A DNA stretch of 52,396 nucleotides from Bacteroidales bacterium (GTDB lineage Bacteria; Bacteroidota; Bacteroidia; Bacteroidales; Bacteroidaceae): contig SUXS01000019.1 of assembly GCA_015060865.1 (NCBI GenBank), forward strand, positions 1 through 52,396, given 5' to 3'. The notes beneath the pieces are model-generated. The model ran no database searches. It was given only the letters and a program-made list of their open reading frames with translations, and was not told the origin of the DNA. A program made the translations under genes and the position numbers. The first letter of the stretch is position 1. The number at the start of each line of letters is the position of its first letter. Positions 16,085-25,096 of the stretch are shown piece by piece.

Positions 16085-16783
16085 ATGTTTACTTCCCTTT
16101 ATCTGTTGTTGTTGGTGGCGCTGGCACTTTTTTCGTGGATAGCCAATGTGTATGGTTTCATGTTGGTTGATGGAGAGGTAGTGCCAAGTCTGCTTAGTGC
16201 GGAAAGTCTTCGTTGGTTTGTCCGTCATTGCATGCAACATATAGCATCAGCTCCATTTGCAGTGGTGCTTTTGGTACTGATGATTGTTGGTGTGATACGT
16301 AATGTCGGGTTGGTGCAATATTTTGTGTCTGTGTTTCGTAAGCGCGAGTTCCCCCAACTGTCTCGAAAGCAACGGTATGCGCTCAGTATATCGTTGGGGG
16401 TGTTGTTGGTTGGTGTCGTGTGGTTGATATATGGGATAACGCCGTTGGGCGGTAACCTGTTGAGTATAAGTGGGGAGATTGCTGGTGGCCCATTCTCTCG
16501 TGGGTGGCTTTTCTTGCTATGGCTGTTGGTAGGTGTTCCCTGCTTGGTGTATGGTTGGGTGAGTGGCCTATGGCACACTGGGAAGGAGATGCTGGGCGCT
16601 TTATCTTCCGAACTGTCGCGTTGCTCTTCCTATTTCGTGACATTTATAGTGGCCTCTCAACTGATGGCTGCCTTGCATTATATGGGGTTGTTCTTGTGGT
16701 TGGGAGCTGATTGGGCAATCGTGGTCGAAGTGCTTCTGTATGGAGCACCTTTGGCTGTATGTCTGTATGGGGATAGGGGGTGA
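16085..16783 (+). CDS. Short AbgT-like membrane protein
   Basis: 232 residues, about six predicted membrane helices. SAESLRWFVRHCMQHIASAP followed by a hydrophobic helix resembles the start of AbgT (p-aminobenzoyl-glutamate/antimetabolite exporter) proteins, which are about 500 residues long. Here only a half-length protein is present. A -7-like TATATTTG at 16069-16076 sits just before the ATG, so the transcript would be nearly leaderless, or the gene is read through from the response regulator 91 bases upstream. Transport activity cannot be assumed for the short form. Confidence 0.6.
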   Translation: MFTSLYLLLLVALALFSWIANVYGFMLVDGEVVPSLLSAESLRWFVRHCMQHIASAPFAVVLLVLMIVGVIRNVGLVQYFVSVFRKREFPQLSRKQRYALSISLGVLLVGVVWLIYGITPLGGNLLSISGEIAGGPFSRGWLFLLWLLVGVPCLVYGWVSGLWHTGKEMLGALSSELSRCSSYFVTFIVASQLMAALHYMGLFLWLGADWAIVVEVLLYGAPLAVCLYGDRG

Positions 16784-16884
16784 TAGGTCGTTTATCTGTG
16801 TGTTTCGATGCTGTGTGGGGTACCTCTCTCCAGGAAGAGGAGGTGAGGCTTTGCTCAAGATGATACGCAGGGGTATATATAAAA

Positions 16885-16912
16885 AATAAGGTCAACATTT
16901 GTTGACCTTATT
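16885..16912 (-). terminator. Terminator after tRNA-Arg
   Basis: AATAAGGTCAAC and GTTGACCTTATT form a perfect 12-bp stem around ATTT. On the minus strand TTTTTTATATA follows. Confidence 0.85.
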
Positions 16913-16921
16913 GCTTCTGAG

Positions 16922-16995
16922 TGACTCCTATAGGATTCAAACCTATAACCTTTTGATCCGTAGTCAAATGCTCTATTCAGTTGAGCTAAGGAGCC
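16922..16995 (-). tRNA. tRNA-Arg (anticodon ACG)
   Basis: Read on the minus strand, the acceptor GGCTCCT pairs with AGGAGTC (one G-T). The D-arm is GCTC/GAGC, the anticodon stem TTTGA/TCAAA encloses CTACGGA, and the T-arm contains TTTGAATC. The loop gives anticodon ACG. CCA is not encoded. Confidence 0.95.
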
Positions 16996-17016
16996 ATTGT
17001 TTTTCTCAATTGCGAT

Positions 17017-17025
17017 GCAAAGGTA
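17017..17025 (-). promoter_or_regulatory. Promoter -7 box for tRNA-Arg
   Basis: The reverse complement reads TACCTTTGC, about 21 bases upstream of the tRNA 5' end. Confidence 0.6.
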
Positions 17026-17187
17026 GCGCTTTTTTTTGATACTGCAAAATAAGGTGAGATTTTTTTTAATATTTTTTTCTTTTGCACTTTCTGTAAAGTG
17101 CCTTTAGAAATATGTGTGAAGAACTTGCTGTATTGAAAACAAGAATGATAGAGGCATAAGGCGGTGCCTGGGAGAGAGCCATAAAGG

Positions 17188-19482
17188 CTATTGCTCGATG
17201 AAGCGGTTATTGAATAGGTACCAGCCTAAAGATAGTCCGAGATTTACCCCTCGGGGAATGGAACTGTCGTGATTGATGTAAGCACTAATCACAACGGTGC
17301 TGAACTTGCCTACTATCGATAACTCCTCGATATGGGATATCGTGGAGAATGGCTTGCCGTAATATGCCTTGTTTGCATCATTGGCAAGGATAGGGGAGAT
17401 GGGGACGAATCCGTAGGCCTCGAAGCGCACCTGGAGGAAAGAGTTGAACTGGTATATCGGCCTTAATCCAAAACCTATGTATTGGTTTGCACGGAATGTA
17501 GGATTGTAGGTAAACAGATAATTGGGGGTGGGGGCAAACACGCCCGCTTGCATCATCGTAGCCGTATAGTTCTGGGCAAAGTTGCGTGAAGAGTAGTATC
17601 CTTCGAAATAGCTGCCTACGATAAACTTCTCGGTGAAAGGGAAGTAGCGCTGATCTTTGTATGAGAATTGCAGCCATGAGGTGTGCTCTTTTTGTATGGT
17701 CGATTCTGGGCTGAAGGGAATGTATTCGTTGGTGCCAGTGAATATTTGTGCAAGAATCTGTTGTGATGCTCCTTTGGTGGCATAATGTATGCTGTTGAGA
17801 GTGTTCTGCTTGAACATCACTGAGCCTCCCAACAACCGATAGTGGTTGGTGTCATAGGCATAGTTCTTGAGGTCTATGGTGCTGCCTTGTATGTATCCGT
17901 CTCGTATGCTGCCAAGTCCAAGTCCGAATTCGGCCTTGTGGAGTGTCATGAATGGAAGGGAAAGTTTGAACTTTATGAATGCCTCTTGCTCCTTGTTGAG
18001 TGCCGGAGTGACATTTTCGGAGAATAGGTGGTTTTGTTTGAAATAGTTTATCGTGGAGTATGCGCCTATCATGCGTAATGACATGGGAATCCTGTTGGGG
18101 AAGTTGATGCGTCCGCTCAACTGTACGTTGTTGTACATACGTCCTAACTGGCCATCGAGTAAAGCTTCTGTAGAATAGCGGCCCATGTGGTTGTAGTCTA
18201 TTCCATAGTAAATCTGGTTCACGTTGCTGGTAGATAGGGCTGCGCCTATTCCCAAGGAGAGGTTGTCGTGTATATCTACATCCAGTATGAGGTCGAAAGT
18301 CTTGTCCTTGGGATTGTAGATGGCTGTCGGGCGTATCTCGGAAATGGCATTCTCGGACATCAAACGGAAATAGGCTCTCTTGAAACTATTGAAACTGATG
18401 TATTTATGCCCTTCGTGTCGTATTTCGTTGATGATATGCCGGCGTTGCTTCTCTTTTACTCCATTGATGACGACGTTCTTGAATACCAGGTGCGGTAGTT
18501 TGTCGCGATAACTTTCACGCTTTACCCTCAAGCTATCTGTCGAGACGCGGCGTGGTATGCACTTCTTGATGGAGTCCATCAATTGCATGGTGGTAGCATA
18601 TCCTAAGTCGTGAAGATATTGTGCCTTGTCAAAGTCGAGCAGTCCTACTTCGCCTGTCAGGTCGAAATCCATCAGTATGCCGCTTGAGTCGGGGAGGCTA
18701 TAGTTGCTGGCTTGCATTATCATGCTTTCCACTTGCGATATGATGTCATTTTCACTCGGCTGCTCGGCATTGCCTGCTACCACACTTCCGATAATGAAGT
18801 CGGGATTGAAGTCGCGCTTCATGACGTTGGCGGGGAAATTGTTGTAGATGCCGCCATCGTAGGCCAATACTCCATTAATCTTAATGGGCTTGAATACAAA
18901 AGGGAAAGTCATGGATGCACGTACGGCATTGCCCAAGTCGCCATTGGAGAACACCAGTTCCTTCTTATTGTACACATCAGAAGCTACGCAGCGGAAGGGG
19001 ACAAACAGTTTGTTGAAATCTCCGTTGGAGGCAGCTGTGGCCTGTGCACATAGCTCCATAATCTTGATATTCATGTGTATGGGGTCGATGATGCTCAAGG
19101 GCAATGCCTTTACCATTGTTATGGAGTCATCGATGGCTGCCTTTACGGAATATATCTCAGGGGTAGGTTCGTTTCGTTTGATGTAGTAGATATTGTTCTC
19201 GTCGACGATGCCCGAGTAACATTCGCGGAACTCCTTCGAACTGATGAGCGTCAACATCTCTTGCGGAGTATACCCCATGGCGTAGAGTCCGCCGATGATG
19301 GCTCCAATTGAGGTTCCGGTGATATAATCAATGGGGATATTGTTGTCTTCCAGGGCATGTATGATGCCGATATGTGTCATACCCTTTGCCCCGCCACCAC
19401 TAAGTACCAGTCCTACCTTTTGGGCGGGTAGGATGGTGATCGTCAGTGCAATGACCCATAATGTTAGGTACACACGCCTCAT
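17188..19482 (-). CDS. Patatin-like phospholipase with outer-membrane barrel
   Basis: 764 residues. Signal peptide (cleavage near LPA-Q, residue 20), then a patatin domain with oxyanion loop GGGAKG (29-34), nucleophile Ser58 in GTSIGAIIG and the catalytic Asp209 in YDGG, so the Ser-Asp dyad is complete. A POTRA-like segment follows at about 330-390, and the C-terminal ~350 residues are a Tyr/Gly-rich BamA-type beta-barrel ending [18 protein letters not shown]. This is the PlpD/RssA-like type V secretion plan, in which the lipase is exported or held at the cell surface. Typical Bacteroidetes length. Lipid substrate unknown. Confidence 0.92.
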   Translation of the reverse strand: MRRVYLTLWVIALTITILPAQKVGLVLSGGGAKGMTHIGIIHALEDNNIPIDYITGTSIGAIIGGLYAMGYTPQEMLTLISSKEFRECYSGIVDENNIYYIKRNEPTPEIYSVKAAIDDSITMVKALPLSIIDPIHMNIKIMELCAQATAASNGDFNKLFVPFRCVASDVYNKKELVFSNGDLGNAVRASMTFPFVFKPIKINGVLAYDGGIYNNFPANVMKRDFNPDFIIGSVVAGNAEQPSENDIISQVESMIMQASNYSLPDSSGILMDFDLTGEVGLLDFDKAQYLHDLGYATTMQLMDSIKKCIPRRVSTDSLRVKRESYRDKLPHLVFKNVVINGVKEKQRRHIINEIRHEGHKYISFNSFKRAYFRLMSENAISEIRPTAIYNPKDKTFDLILDVDIHDNLSLGIGAALSTSNVNQIYYGIDYNHMGRYSTEALLDGQLGRMYNNVQLSGRINFPNRIPMSLRMIGAYSTINYFKQNHLFSENVTPALNKEQEAFIKFKLSLPFMTLHKAEFGLGLGSIRDGYIQGSTIDLKNYAYDTNHYRLLGGSVMFKQNTLNSIHYATKGASQQILAQIFTGTNEYIPFSPESTIQKEHTSWLQFSYKDQRYFPFTEKFIVGSYFEGYYSSRNFAQNYTATMMQAGVFAPTPNYLFTYNPTFRANQYIGFGLRPIYQFNSFLQVRFEAYGFVPISPILANDANKAYYGKPFSTISHIEELSIVGKFSTVVISAYINHDSSIPRGVNLGLSLGWYLFNNRFIEQ

Positions 19483-19522
19483 CTTGTCGACACTTCGTTA
19501 GTCTTTTCTTTATTTAATGCTT

Positions 19523-19530
19523 CAAATATA
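19523..19530 (-). promoter_or_regulatory. Promoter -7 box for the patatin gene
   Basis: The reverse complement reads TATATTTG, about 40 bases before the ATG at 19482. Confidence 0.5.
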
Positions 19531-19613
19531 CTCATTGTTTTTCATTCATGATGGATTTTTGGATAAAAAATCACTTTTACCCATTGAGATTTGGTGTTTC
19601 GGATACCTTGCGG

Positions 19614-19621
19614 TATCTTTG
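19614..19621 (+). promoter_or_regulatory. Promoter -7 box for a structured leader or ncRNA
   Basis: TATCTTTG with TTTGG near 19590-19594 as a possible -33 element. The transcript would start near 19628, at the first hairpin. Confidence 0.55.
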
Positions 19622-19625
19622 TGTC

Positions 19626-19836
19626 GACAATCGCTGTAACGATTGTCAAGACATTTTGGAAAAATAGAAGTGTTATGCTTGTCTTGTAGATGAAAACCTA
19701 GGAAATTTTCAGAATTAAACAAGAGGAAGGCATGATGGTTCTACGCGTATATTGCGTGGGCTGTTATCTCCATCTCTTGTTTACGGGTTTTCCTAGGGCC
19801 TTCATCTACAGCGTGGCGTAGCAGACCCACGCTTCT
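19626..19836 (+). ncRNA. Structured RNA, leader or independent ncRNA
   Basis: No open frame explains this 210-base stretch, but complementary segments are dense. Stem 1: GACAATCG (19626-19633) with CGATTGTC (19640-19647). Stem 2: AAGACA (19648-19653) with TGTCTT (19680-19685). Stem 3: TGTAGATGAA (19685-19694) with TTCATCTACA (19801-19810), then CCTAGGAAA (19697-19705) with TTTCCTAGG (19789-19797). Stem 4: AAACAAGAG (19717-19725) with CTCTTGTTT (19774-19782). Stem 5: CTACGC (19741-19746) with GCGTGG (19754-19759). Stem 6: GCGTGG (19811-19816) with CCACGC (19827-19832), followed by TTCTTTGATTT like a weak terminator. Stems 5 and 6 can be replaced by CTACGC pairing with GCGTAG (19816-19821) and GCGTGGG (19754-19760) with CCCACGC (19826-19832), which would dissolve stem 6. 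I do not recognise the RNA class. Confidence 0.6.
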
Positions 19837-19886
19837 TTGATTTAGACATTAAGAGATTGAATAATAACACAAACATAGTAAATGAC

Positions 19887-22184
19887 ATGAAAAAAGCTTT
19901 ATTACTACTAACGTTACTACCAGCTTTCCTTGAGGCGCAAGTGATTACAGGAAAACTGGTAAACCAAGAGGGAGAACCTCTTTCTTATGCCAATATAATG
20001 CTGCAGACGAAAGATTCGGTATATGTAGATGGTGCAGTGAGCGATGAATTGGGAGCATTCAAATTAGCCAACAACGGGAAGGGTAAATTTGTGCGTATCT
20101 CTTCTATCGGATATTCCACTATATATAGAGAGGTCACTTCTACGGATATGGGCACTATCACCTTAGGATTAGATACGTTGTTGCTTGATGAGGTAGTTGT
20201 TAAAGGTAATCTCCCCAAAGTACTATTCAAAGGAGATGCTATGGTAACACGTGTCGAAGGTACTATTCTGGAGAAAGCCGGCACACTGGCAGAACTGCTC
20301 GATAAGATTCCCAATGTCACTGTCAAAGATGAAAAGGAGGTCACTGTATTTAGCCGAGGAACTCCTGAAATATACATCAACGGTCGCTTGGTACGCGACA
20401 ATGTGGAACTGTCACAAATCATGGCCGACAACGTCAAGAGTGTGGAGGTCGTGAACAATCCAGGTTCACGCTACGATGCCGAGGTGCGTGCCGTAATCCG
20501 AATTACCACCAAAAAGGCTGAAGGCGAAGGCTTTGGATTCGATAATACGTTCCGTACTAGCAAGCAACATCTCGCGGGTTGGATGTTTAGCGAAATGTTT
20601 AATTTCAACTACCGGAAAAACAGTTTTGATCTTTCGGGTATGTTGTATGGCTTATCAGATTATTCGGGGGTGGCTAGGGAGATTATTACCGACACTTATT
20701 TAGATAAACATTGGCGTCAAGAACTATCCAGCACTACCATGTTGGATATGAAAAAACTTGAGGCCACTCTATCTGCGAACTATCAATTCAACGAGAATCA
20801 CGTAATGGGAATACGTTACGACTATAACAATTTCCCGGAATTCACATTTTACGACAACTCATTCACCAACGTGTATTGTGACAATACGCTCATAGAAACA
20901 AGCAACTCTACAACTATAAACACCAACCCAGAGGCAAGGCATCAGGTCAATTATTATTACATTGGCAAGTTCGGGGATTGGAGTATAGACTTTAATGCAG
21001 ATGGATATTGGGCTACAGAAAACAACGATTTGCATTCAAAAGTCGATACTGATGGTGATGTCAATACATACTACAAGAACCTCTCCGACTTATATGCTGC
21101 AAAATTAGTGGCTACTTATCCACTTTGGAAAGGAAATCTCACTTTGGGCAGTGAATTCAATGCCGTTGTACGAACTAGCAGATATTACAATCCCGAGGGA
21201 CTTTTTGCAGAAGATGATAGCAAGTTCAACGAGCAGGATGCATCTGCGTTTGTAGAATATGGACGGAGTTTTGGCAATGTAGATGCAACTGTGGGGCTGA
21301 GATACGAATATATCGACTTTGATTATTACGAATACCAAGTGCGTATCGACGAGCAAAGTCGTGTTTCTCACAACCTCTTCCCTTCATTCTGCATCACCGT
21401 CCCAATCAAAAAAGTACAAACGCAGCTAAGCTATTCGATGGACATCAGACGTCCTTGGTATGGAGCGTTGTCAAACAATATGATGTACATGAATAAATAT
21501 ACCTATACGGTAGGAAATCCCCACCTGCTTCCTGCCATTTACCAAAGCCTATCTGCCAGTTTATCATACGAATGGGTCAACTTTACCGTGGGCTATAACC
21601 ATATAAAGGATGATTTCAATCAATGTGCTATGACTTATGACATTAATGATCCTACCATAACATTGGTAAAACTTATGAATATCCCAGAATATGATCAAGC
21701 ATCGGCATCTTTAGTTCTTTCTCCGAAAATCGGATTTTGGTCGCCGACACTTAACCTCATGGTAGAAAAGCAATGGTACATGGGAGAAACCAAAGATGGC
21801 CCAACCGCAATGAATACCCCTTATGCAATAGTCACTTGGGATAATAACTTTGAGCTACCTTATGGCTTTACATTCAACATGGACACCTATTATATGTCGC
21901 GCGGATATGCCACGTTCTCTTATTTTAATGAGCCTTGTTGGACTCTGGACCTGAAACTACAAAAAAACTTCTTGAAAGAAAGTCTCAGTGTACAATTATA
22001 TGCTACTGACATATTTGAGACGGGTAAATACAGCATAACCCAATATTTTGGAAATCGTTATTTGACAACCAACACTCCTGGTTATAGATTCATAGGCCTT
22101 CAGCTCCGCTACAAGTTCAATGCCACACAGAGCAAATATCGTGGCACAGGTGCAGGGCAGAGTGCCAAGAGCCGTATGAAATAA
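19887..22184 (+). CDS. Outer-membrane beta-barrel (TonB-dependent-receptor-like) protein
   Basis: 765 residues. Signal peptide (MKKALLLLTLLPAFLEAQ), then a carboxypeptidase-regulatory-like beta-sandwich (ITGKLVNQEGEPLSYANIML, about 18-100). A plug-like segment follows (LDEVVVKGNLPKVLFKGD to VEVVNNPGSRYDAEVRAVIRITTKK, about 105-215). The rest is an aromatic-rich barrel of the 'outer membrane beta-barrel family' type seen in Bacteroidetes. It differs from SusC proteins in its shorter size and the absence of a SusD partner. The start at 19887 rather than 19857 begins the signal peptide directly. It lies just behind the structured RNA at 19626-19836, which may regulate it. Transported substrate unknown. 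Confidence 0.85.
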   Translation: MKKALLLLTLLPAFLEAQVITGKLVNQEGEPLSYANIMLQTKDSVYVDGAVSDELGAFKLANNGKGKFVRISSIGYSTIYREVTSTDMGTITLGLDTLLLDEVVVKGNLPKVLFKGDAMVTRVEGTILEKAGTLAELLDKIPNVTVKDEKEVTVFSRGTPEIYINGRLVRDNVELSQIMADNVKSVEVVNNPGSRYDAEVRAVIRITTKKAEGEGFGFDNTFRTSKQHLAGWMFSEMFNFNYRKNSFDLSGMLYGLSDYSGVAREIITDTYLDKHWRQELSSTTMLDMKKLEATLSANYQFNENHVMGIRYDYNNFPEFTFYDNSFTNVYCDNTLIETSNSTTINTNPEARHQVNYYYIGKFGDWSIDFNADGYWATENNDLHSKVDTDGDVNTYYKNLSDLYAAKLVATYPLWKGNLTLGSEFNAVVRTSRYYNPEGLFAEDDSKFNEQDASAFVEYGRSFGNVDATVGLRYEYIDFDYYEYQVRIDEQSRVSHNLFPSFCITVPIKKVQTQLSYSMDIRRPWYGALSNNMMYMNKYTYTVGNPHLLPAIYQSLSASLSYEWVNFTVGYNHIKDDFNQCAMTYDINDPTITLVKLMNIPEYDQASASLVLSPKIGFWSPTLNLMVEKQWYMGETKDGPTAMNTPYAIVTWDNNFELPYGFTFNMDTYYMSRGYATFSYFNEPCWTLDLKLQKNFLKESLSVQLYATDIFETGKYSITQYFGNRYLTTNTPGYRFIGLQLRYKFNATQSKYRGTGAGQSAKSRMK

Positions 22185-22269
22185 TCTATGGATTAAGTTC
22201 CAGCCATAACACTCATTATTGCTCCATAATGGTAAAACTAAATTGATAAAATAATAAAAAGCGAAAATC

Positions 22270-24108
22270 ATGACAAACTACATTGATCCTTTTAAGAAAC
22301 GAACATTCTCAGAGCGCTTTAAGGCTGTGTTTGCTTTTATTAAGCAGAACTTTGTTCAGGTGATGAAGTATGACCTACTCATATTTGCAGCAATCGCTGC
22401 ACTTGTCAGTTGGTATGAGACTGCAAATCCCGACTCATCGATAAATAATTTGGGAAGTTTGATTAACTTCGTGGCTTTTGCCTATTTTGCCTATTACGTT
22501 ACCAATCAAGGAGATGTACGTGCGGTCTCTTTCAAGGATATGTTGAAAAGCTTGGGTAGTGCTTTTGGGAGAGTATTCGTAGCCTCTCTGCTTCCTTTGG
22601 GCTTGGCTGTATTGTTTGTGCTCGTCTTTTTGATATATTTCTTTGTAATGATTCTGATTGTAGGAGGTGGTTTTGACAATGTCAGCATTGCATTTATTGT
22701 CATCGTTCTCATCCCCCTTCTTGTATTCGTGCTATACGTGACTCCCATCTTTAGCATCTATTATATTCACTATTACTTTTCCTGCAAGTCTAAGGGCTAT
22801 TGGGATGCATTAGAGGATAGTTTTCGTATGGTAAGAGGGCATTGGTGGAGTACTATGGGCTTCATTGTACTATTTGAAATCTTGCAACTGATAGTGTTGC
22901 TCCCTGTCATACTTTTCCTTCAAGAAAAGACCACATTCATCAGTGGCTGGATAGGTAATCTCCTGATATTTATTGTAAGTTTTTTCACCATTCATGTAGT
23001 GGCACTGTATCAATATGGTCACTTGAAGGCACTTAAAGAGGAAAATGTCGAAGCGGAACAGAAAAAAATCATAACGGTTAAGATGGTAATAACAACTGTT
23101 GTGATATTACTAGTTTGCATTGTCGGGGCATGTAATGCTGAAAAGATCAATTCTATTCTTCCTAATTTGGCCTCAATGTTTGGTAACTCAAGTGCGCAGA
23201 ATGAAATTGGACGTAAATATCTTAATGGTGACGGAGTAGAACAAGACTATGAGGAGGCCGTCAAGTGGTTTTTGAAAGCTGCCAATAAAGGCAACGCTGC
23301 CGCACAGTATAACCTGGGAAATTGCTACCGAGAAGGCTTGGGAGTTGAGCAGGACTCGTTGGAGTCTTTCAAATGGATAAATAAAGCGGCTGCACAAGGG
23401 CTGCCTATTGCACTGAATAATCTAGGAGTATGCTATATGAGCGGATACGGAGTTGAGGTAGATAAAGGTAAGGCCCGTGAGCTTTATATCCAGGCTGCGG
23501 AGAAGGGTGAACCTATGGCAATGCATAACTTGGCGCAAATTTATATGTCAGGCAATGGAGTGGAGAAAGATGAGAAGGAAGCTGTCAAATGGTGGCGCAA
23601 AGCTGCTGAGAAGGATTTTACTACGGCTAAATATAGATTGGGACGTTGCTATGAAGATGGAATAGGAGTTGAAAAAAATATGGAGGAGGCCTTTAACTGG
23701 TTTGTGGGAGCAGCCAAGGAAGGCAATGCTTCAGCACAATATAAATTGGGACTTTGTTATTTAGACGGCAAGGGAGTTGCCCAGGATTCATTAGAGTGTT
23801 TTAGCTGGATAAATAAGGCGGCAGTTCAAGGTCATGTTGATGCACTGAACCAGTTGGCTTATTGCTATGCCGAGGGGGTAGGTACGGATGTCGATTTAAG
23901 TATGGCGCATGCAACAATTGACAAGGCCATCCAGATAGATCCCGATGAGGCCAACCTTTATGATTCAAAAGGTGAGTTCTATATGATGGTTGGCGACAGG
24001 GAGAAGGCACAGGAAATGTATGAAAAAGTAATAGAAAAGAATCCCGCATTTTATAAGGAGTTTACGTGGTCAAGGTTGTATCAATATATTAACAATGTAC
24101 CAGAATGA
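22270..24108 (+). CDS. Membrane protein with seven Sel1 repeats
   Basis: 612 residues. The first ~290 residues contain about six hydrophobic helices with a GHWWSTMGFIVLFE segment (a glycerophosphodiesterase-membrane/DUF975-like architecture, uncertain). After a further helix (VVILLVCIVGACNA) come seven Sel1-like repeats at about residues 312-565, each with the A-x-x-x-LG-x-C/Y-Y-x-x-G-x-GV core, and finally one TPR (SKGEFYMMVGDREKAQEMYE). Sel1 repeats mediate protein contacts and are common in envelope stress and secretion factors. Which side of the membrane they face is not determined. It begins 85 bases after the barrel gene on the same strand. Confidence 0.8.
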   Translation: MTNYIDPFKKRTFSERFKAVFAFIKQNFVQVMKYDLLIFAAIAALVSWYETANPDSSINNLGSLINFVAFAYFAYYVTNQGDVRAVSFKDMLKSLGSAFGRVFVASLLPLGLAVLFVLVFLIYFFVMILIVGGGFDNVSIAFIVIVLIPLLVFVLYVTPIFSIYYIHYYFSCKSKGYWDALEDSFRMVRGHWWSTMGFIVLFEILQLIVLLPVILFLQEKTTFISGWIGNLLIFIVSFFTIHVVALYQYGHLKALKEENVEAEQKKIITVKMVITTVVILLVCIVGACNAEKINSILPNLASMFGNSSAQNEIGRKYLNGDGVEQDYEEAVKWFLKAANKGNAAAQYNLGNCYREGLGVEQDSLESFKWINKAAAQGLPIALNNLGVCYMSGYGVEVDKGKARELYIQAAEKGEPMAMHNLAQIYMSGNGVEKDEKEAVKWWRKAAEKDFTTAKYRLGRCYEDGIGVEKNMEEAFNWFVGAAKEGNASAQYKLGLCYLDGKGVAQDSLECFSWINKAAVQGHVDALNQLAYCYAEGVGTDVDLSMAHATIDKAIQIDPDEANLYDSKGEFYMMVGDREKAQEMYEKVIEKNPAFYKEFTWSRLYQYINNVPE

Positions 24109-24184
24109 AGACTTCGTCGTCGATTGCATACAAGTAAGTGAAGTGGTGATAATGTAGGAGAACAAGTTTATTTAATTTTTAATC

Positions 24185-24203
24185 GTCCACTTTTTTAGTG
24201 GAC
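24185..24203 (+). other. Small hairpin upstream of the DUF2059-like gene
   Basis: GTCCAC and GTGGAC form a 6-bp stem around TTTTTTA between the Sel1 gene and the next gene. It has no clear T-run behind it and its role is unknown. Confidence 0.4.
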
Positions 24204-24247
24204 ACTAGTGGTGATAATTAATGTTTCATTATAAAAATAAAAAAAGT

Positions 24248-25096
24248 ATGAAAAAGTTTCAGATTGTATCATTGGCCATCGTGTTTGTGGCGATGAACGT
24301 ATGTTGCGCACAAGGTGGCAACGACAAAGAGTTTGAGAAGAACTTCAAAGAATTAACTTTGGGCGGTGCCTTGGGTAACTCTATTGACCTAAGTCAAATG
24401 GGAACGAGCTTTGCTCAAATTGCAGCGAGTGTGGTCGGTTCAGATAAGGCACAGGCGAAAACACAAGAGTACTTGGCTAATCAATTCGAAACAGACTTCA
24501 TGTCAGTAGTGTCTCCTTATTATAAGGATGTAATGTCGGTAGAAGATGTCAAGTATCTTCTTGAACGATGCAATACGCCCGAGGGAAAATCGGCAGTTGA
24601 ACATTGTGCTATCTTGAATGGTGTAGAGGGTCAAACACAAATACAGAGTATGATGATGCCTGTCATGATGAGTGCATTACAGGGATTGCCCTACGAAAAG
24701 ATTGAAGCAGTGGATTGTCCTGAGAGCTACAGGACCAAATGTAATGAATACCTTAAGGCAACAGGAAGTGCCGACGACTTGATTGAGAACCTGTTTGCTG
24801 CTTTCGGTCAGATGGGACAACAATTTGCGGGAGAGGATGAGAAAGAACAGCTTGAAGAGTTCAATGCAATGATGAATAATCTGAAGGTGTTCATGGTGGA
24901 GAATCTTCCGGTAATCTATCTGAACATGAGCTATGGGGAGATTACTGAGGCCGATTTTGACTTCTTCATCGACTTGTATTCTTCACAGGCGGGCAAGAAT
25001 TATATGGAAGGAAGCAAGGCCTTAACGAAGGATATGATGAATTTCAGCATGCAGTTGGTGCAGAAGTTTTCAGACTGGTTGCAAGAGAACAAATGA
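24248..25096 (+). CDS. Secreted protein, DUF2059-like C-terminus
   Basis: 282 residues. Signal peptide (MKKFQIVSLAIVFVAMNVCCAQG); the C-C-A-Q end could also be read as a poor lipobox. The C-terminal third, ITEADFDFFIDLYSSQAGKNYMEGSKALTKDMM, resembles the DUF2059 helical motif (a turn, then FY/LYSS-x-x-G-x-x-x-x). The middle is helical and Met-rich. The stop codon overlaps the next start by 4 bases, so the two genes are translationally coupled. Function unknown. The start at 24248 is chosen to begin the signal peptide. Confidence 0.7.
   Translation: MKKFQIVSLAIVFVAMNVCCAQGGNDKEFEKNFKELTLGGALGNSIDLSQMGTSFAQIAASVVGSDKAQAKTQEYLANQFETDFMSVVSPYYKDVMSVEDVKYLLERCNTPEGKSAVEHCAILNGVEGQTQIQSMMMPVMMSALQGLPYEKIEAVDCPESYRTKCNEYLKATGSADDLIENLFAAFGQMGQQFAGEDEKEQLEEFNAMMNNLKVFMVENLPVIYLNMSYGEITEADFDFFIDLYSSQAGKNYMEGSKALTKDMMNFSMQLVQKFSDWLQENK

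Noticed and set aside
17084..17101. GCACTTT/AAAGTGC hairpin as terminator of the patatin gene
   Set aside because: On the minus strand the sequence after the stem is A-rich, not T-rich, so it does not fit a rho-independent terminator.
19685..19810. Invertible promoter flanked by inverted repeats TGTAGATGAA...TTCATCTACA
   Set aside because: Bacteroidales invertible promoters have such repeats, but here the inner sequence has further nested complementary stems and no -7 box on either strand, and the two repeats differ in the middle. An RNA structure fits better.
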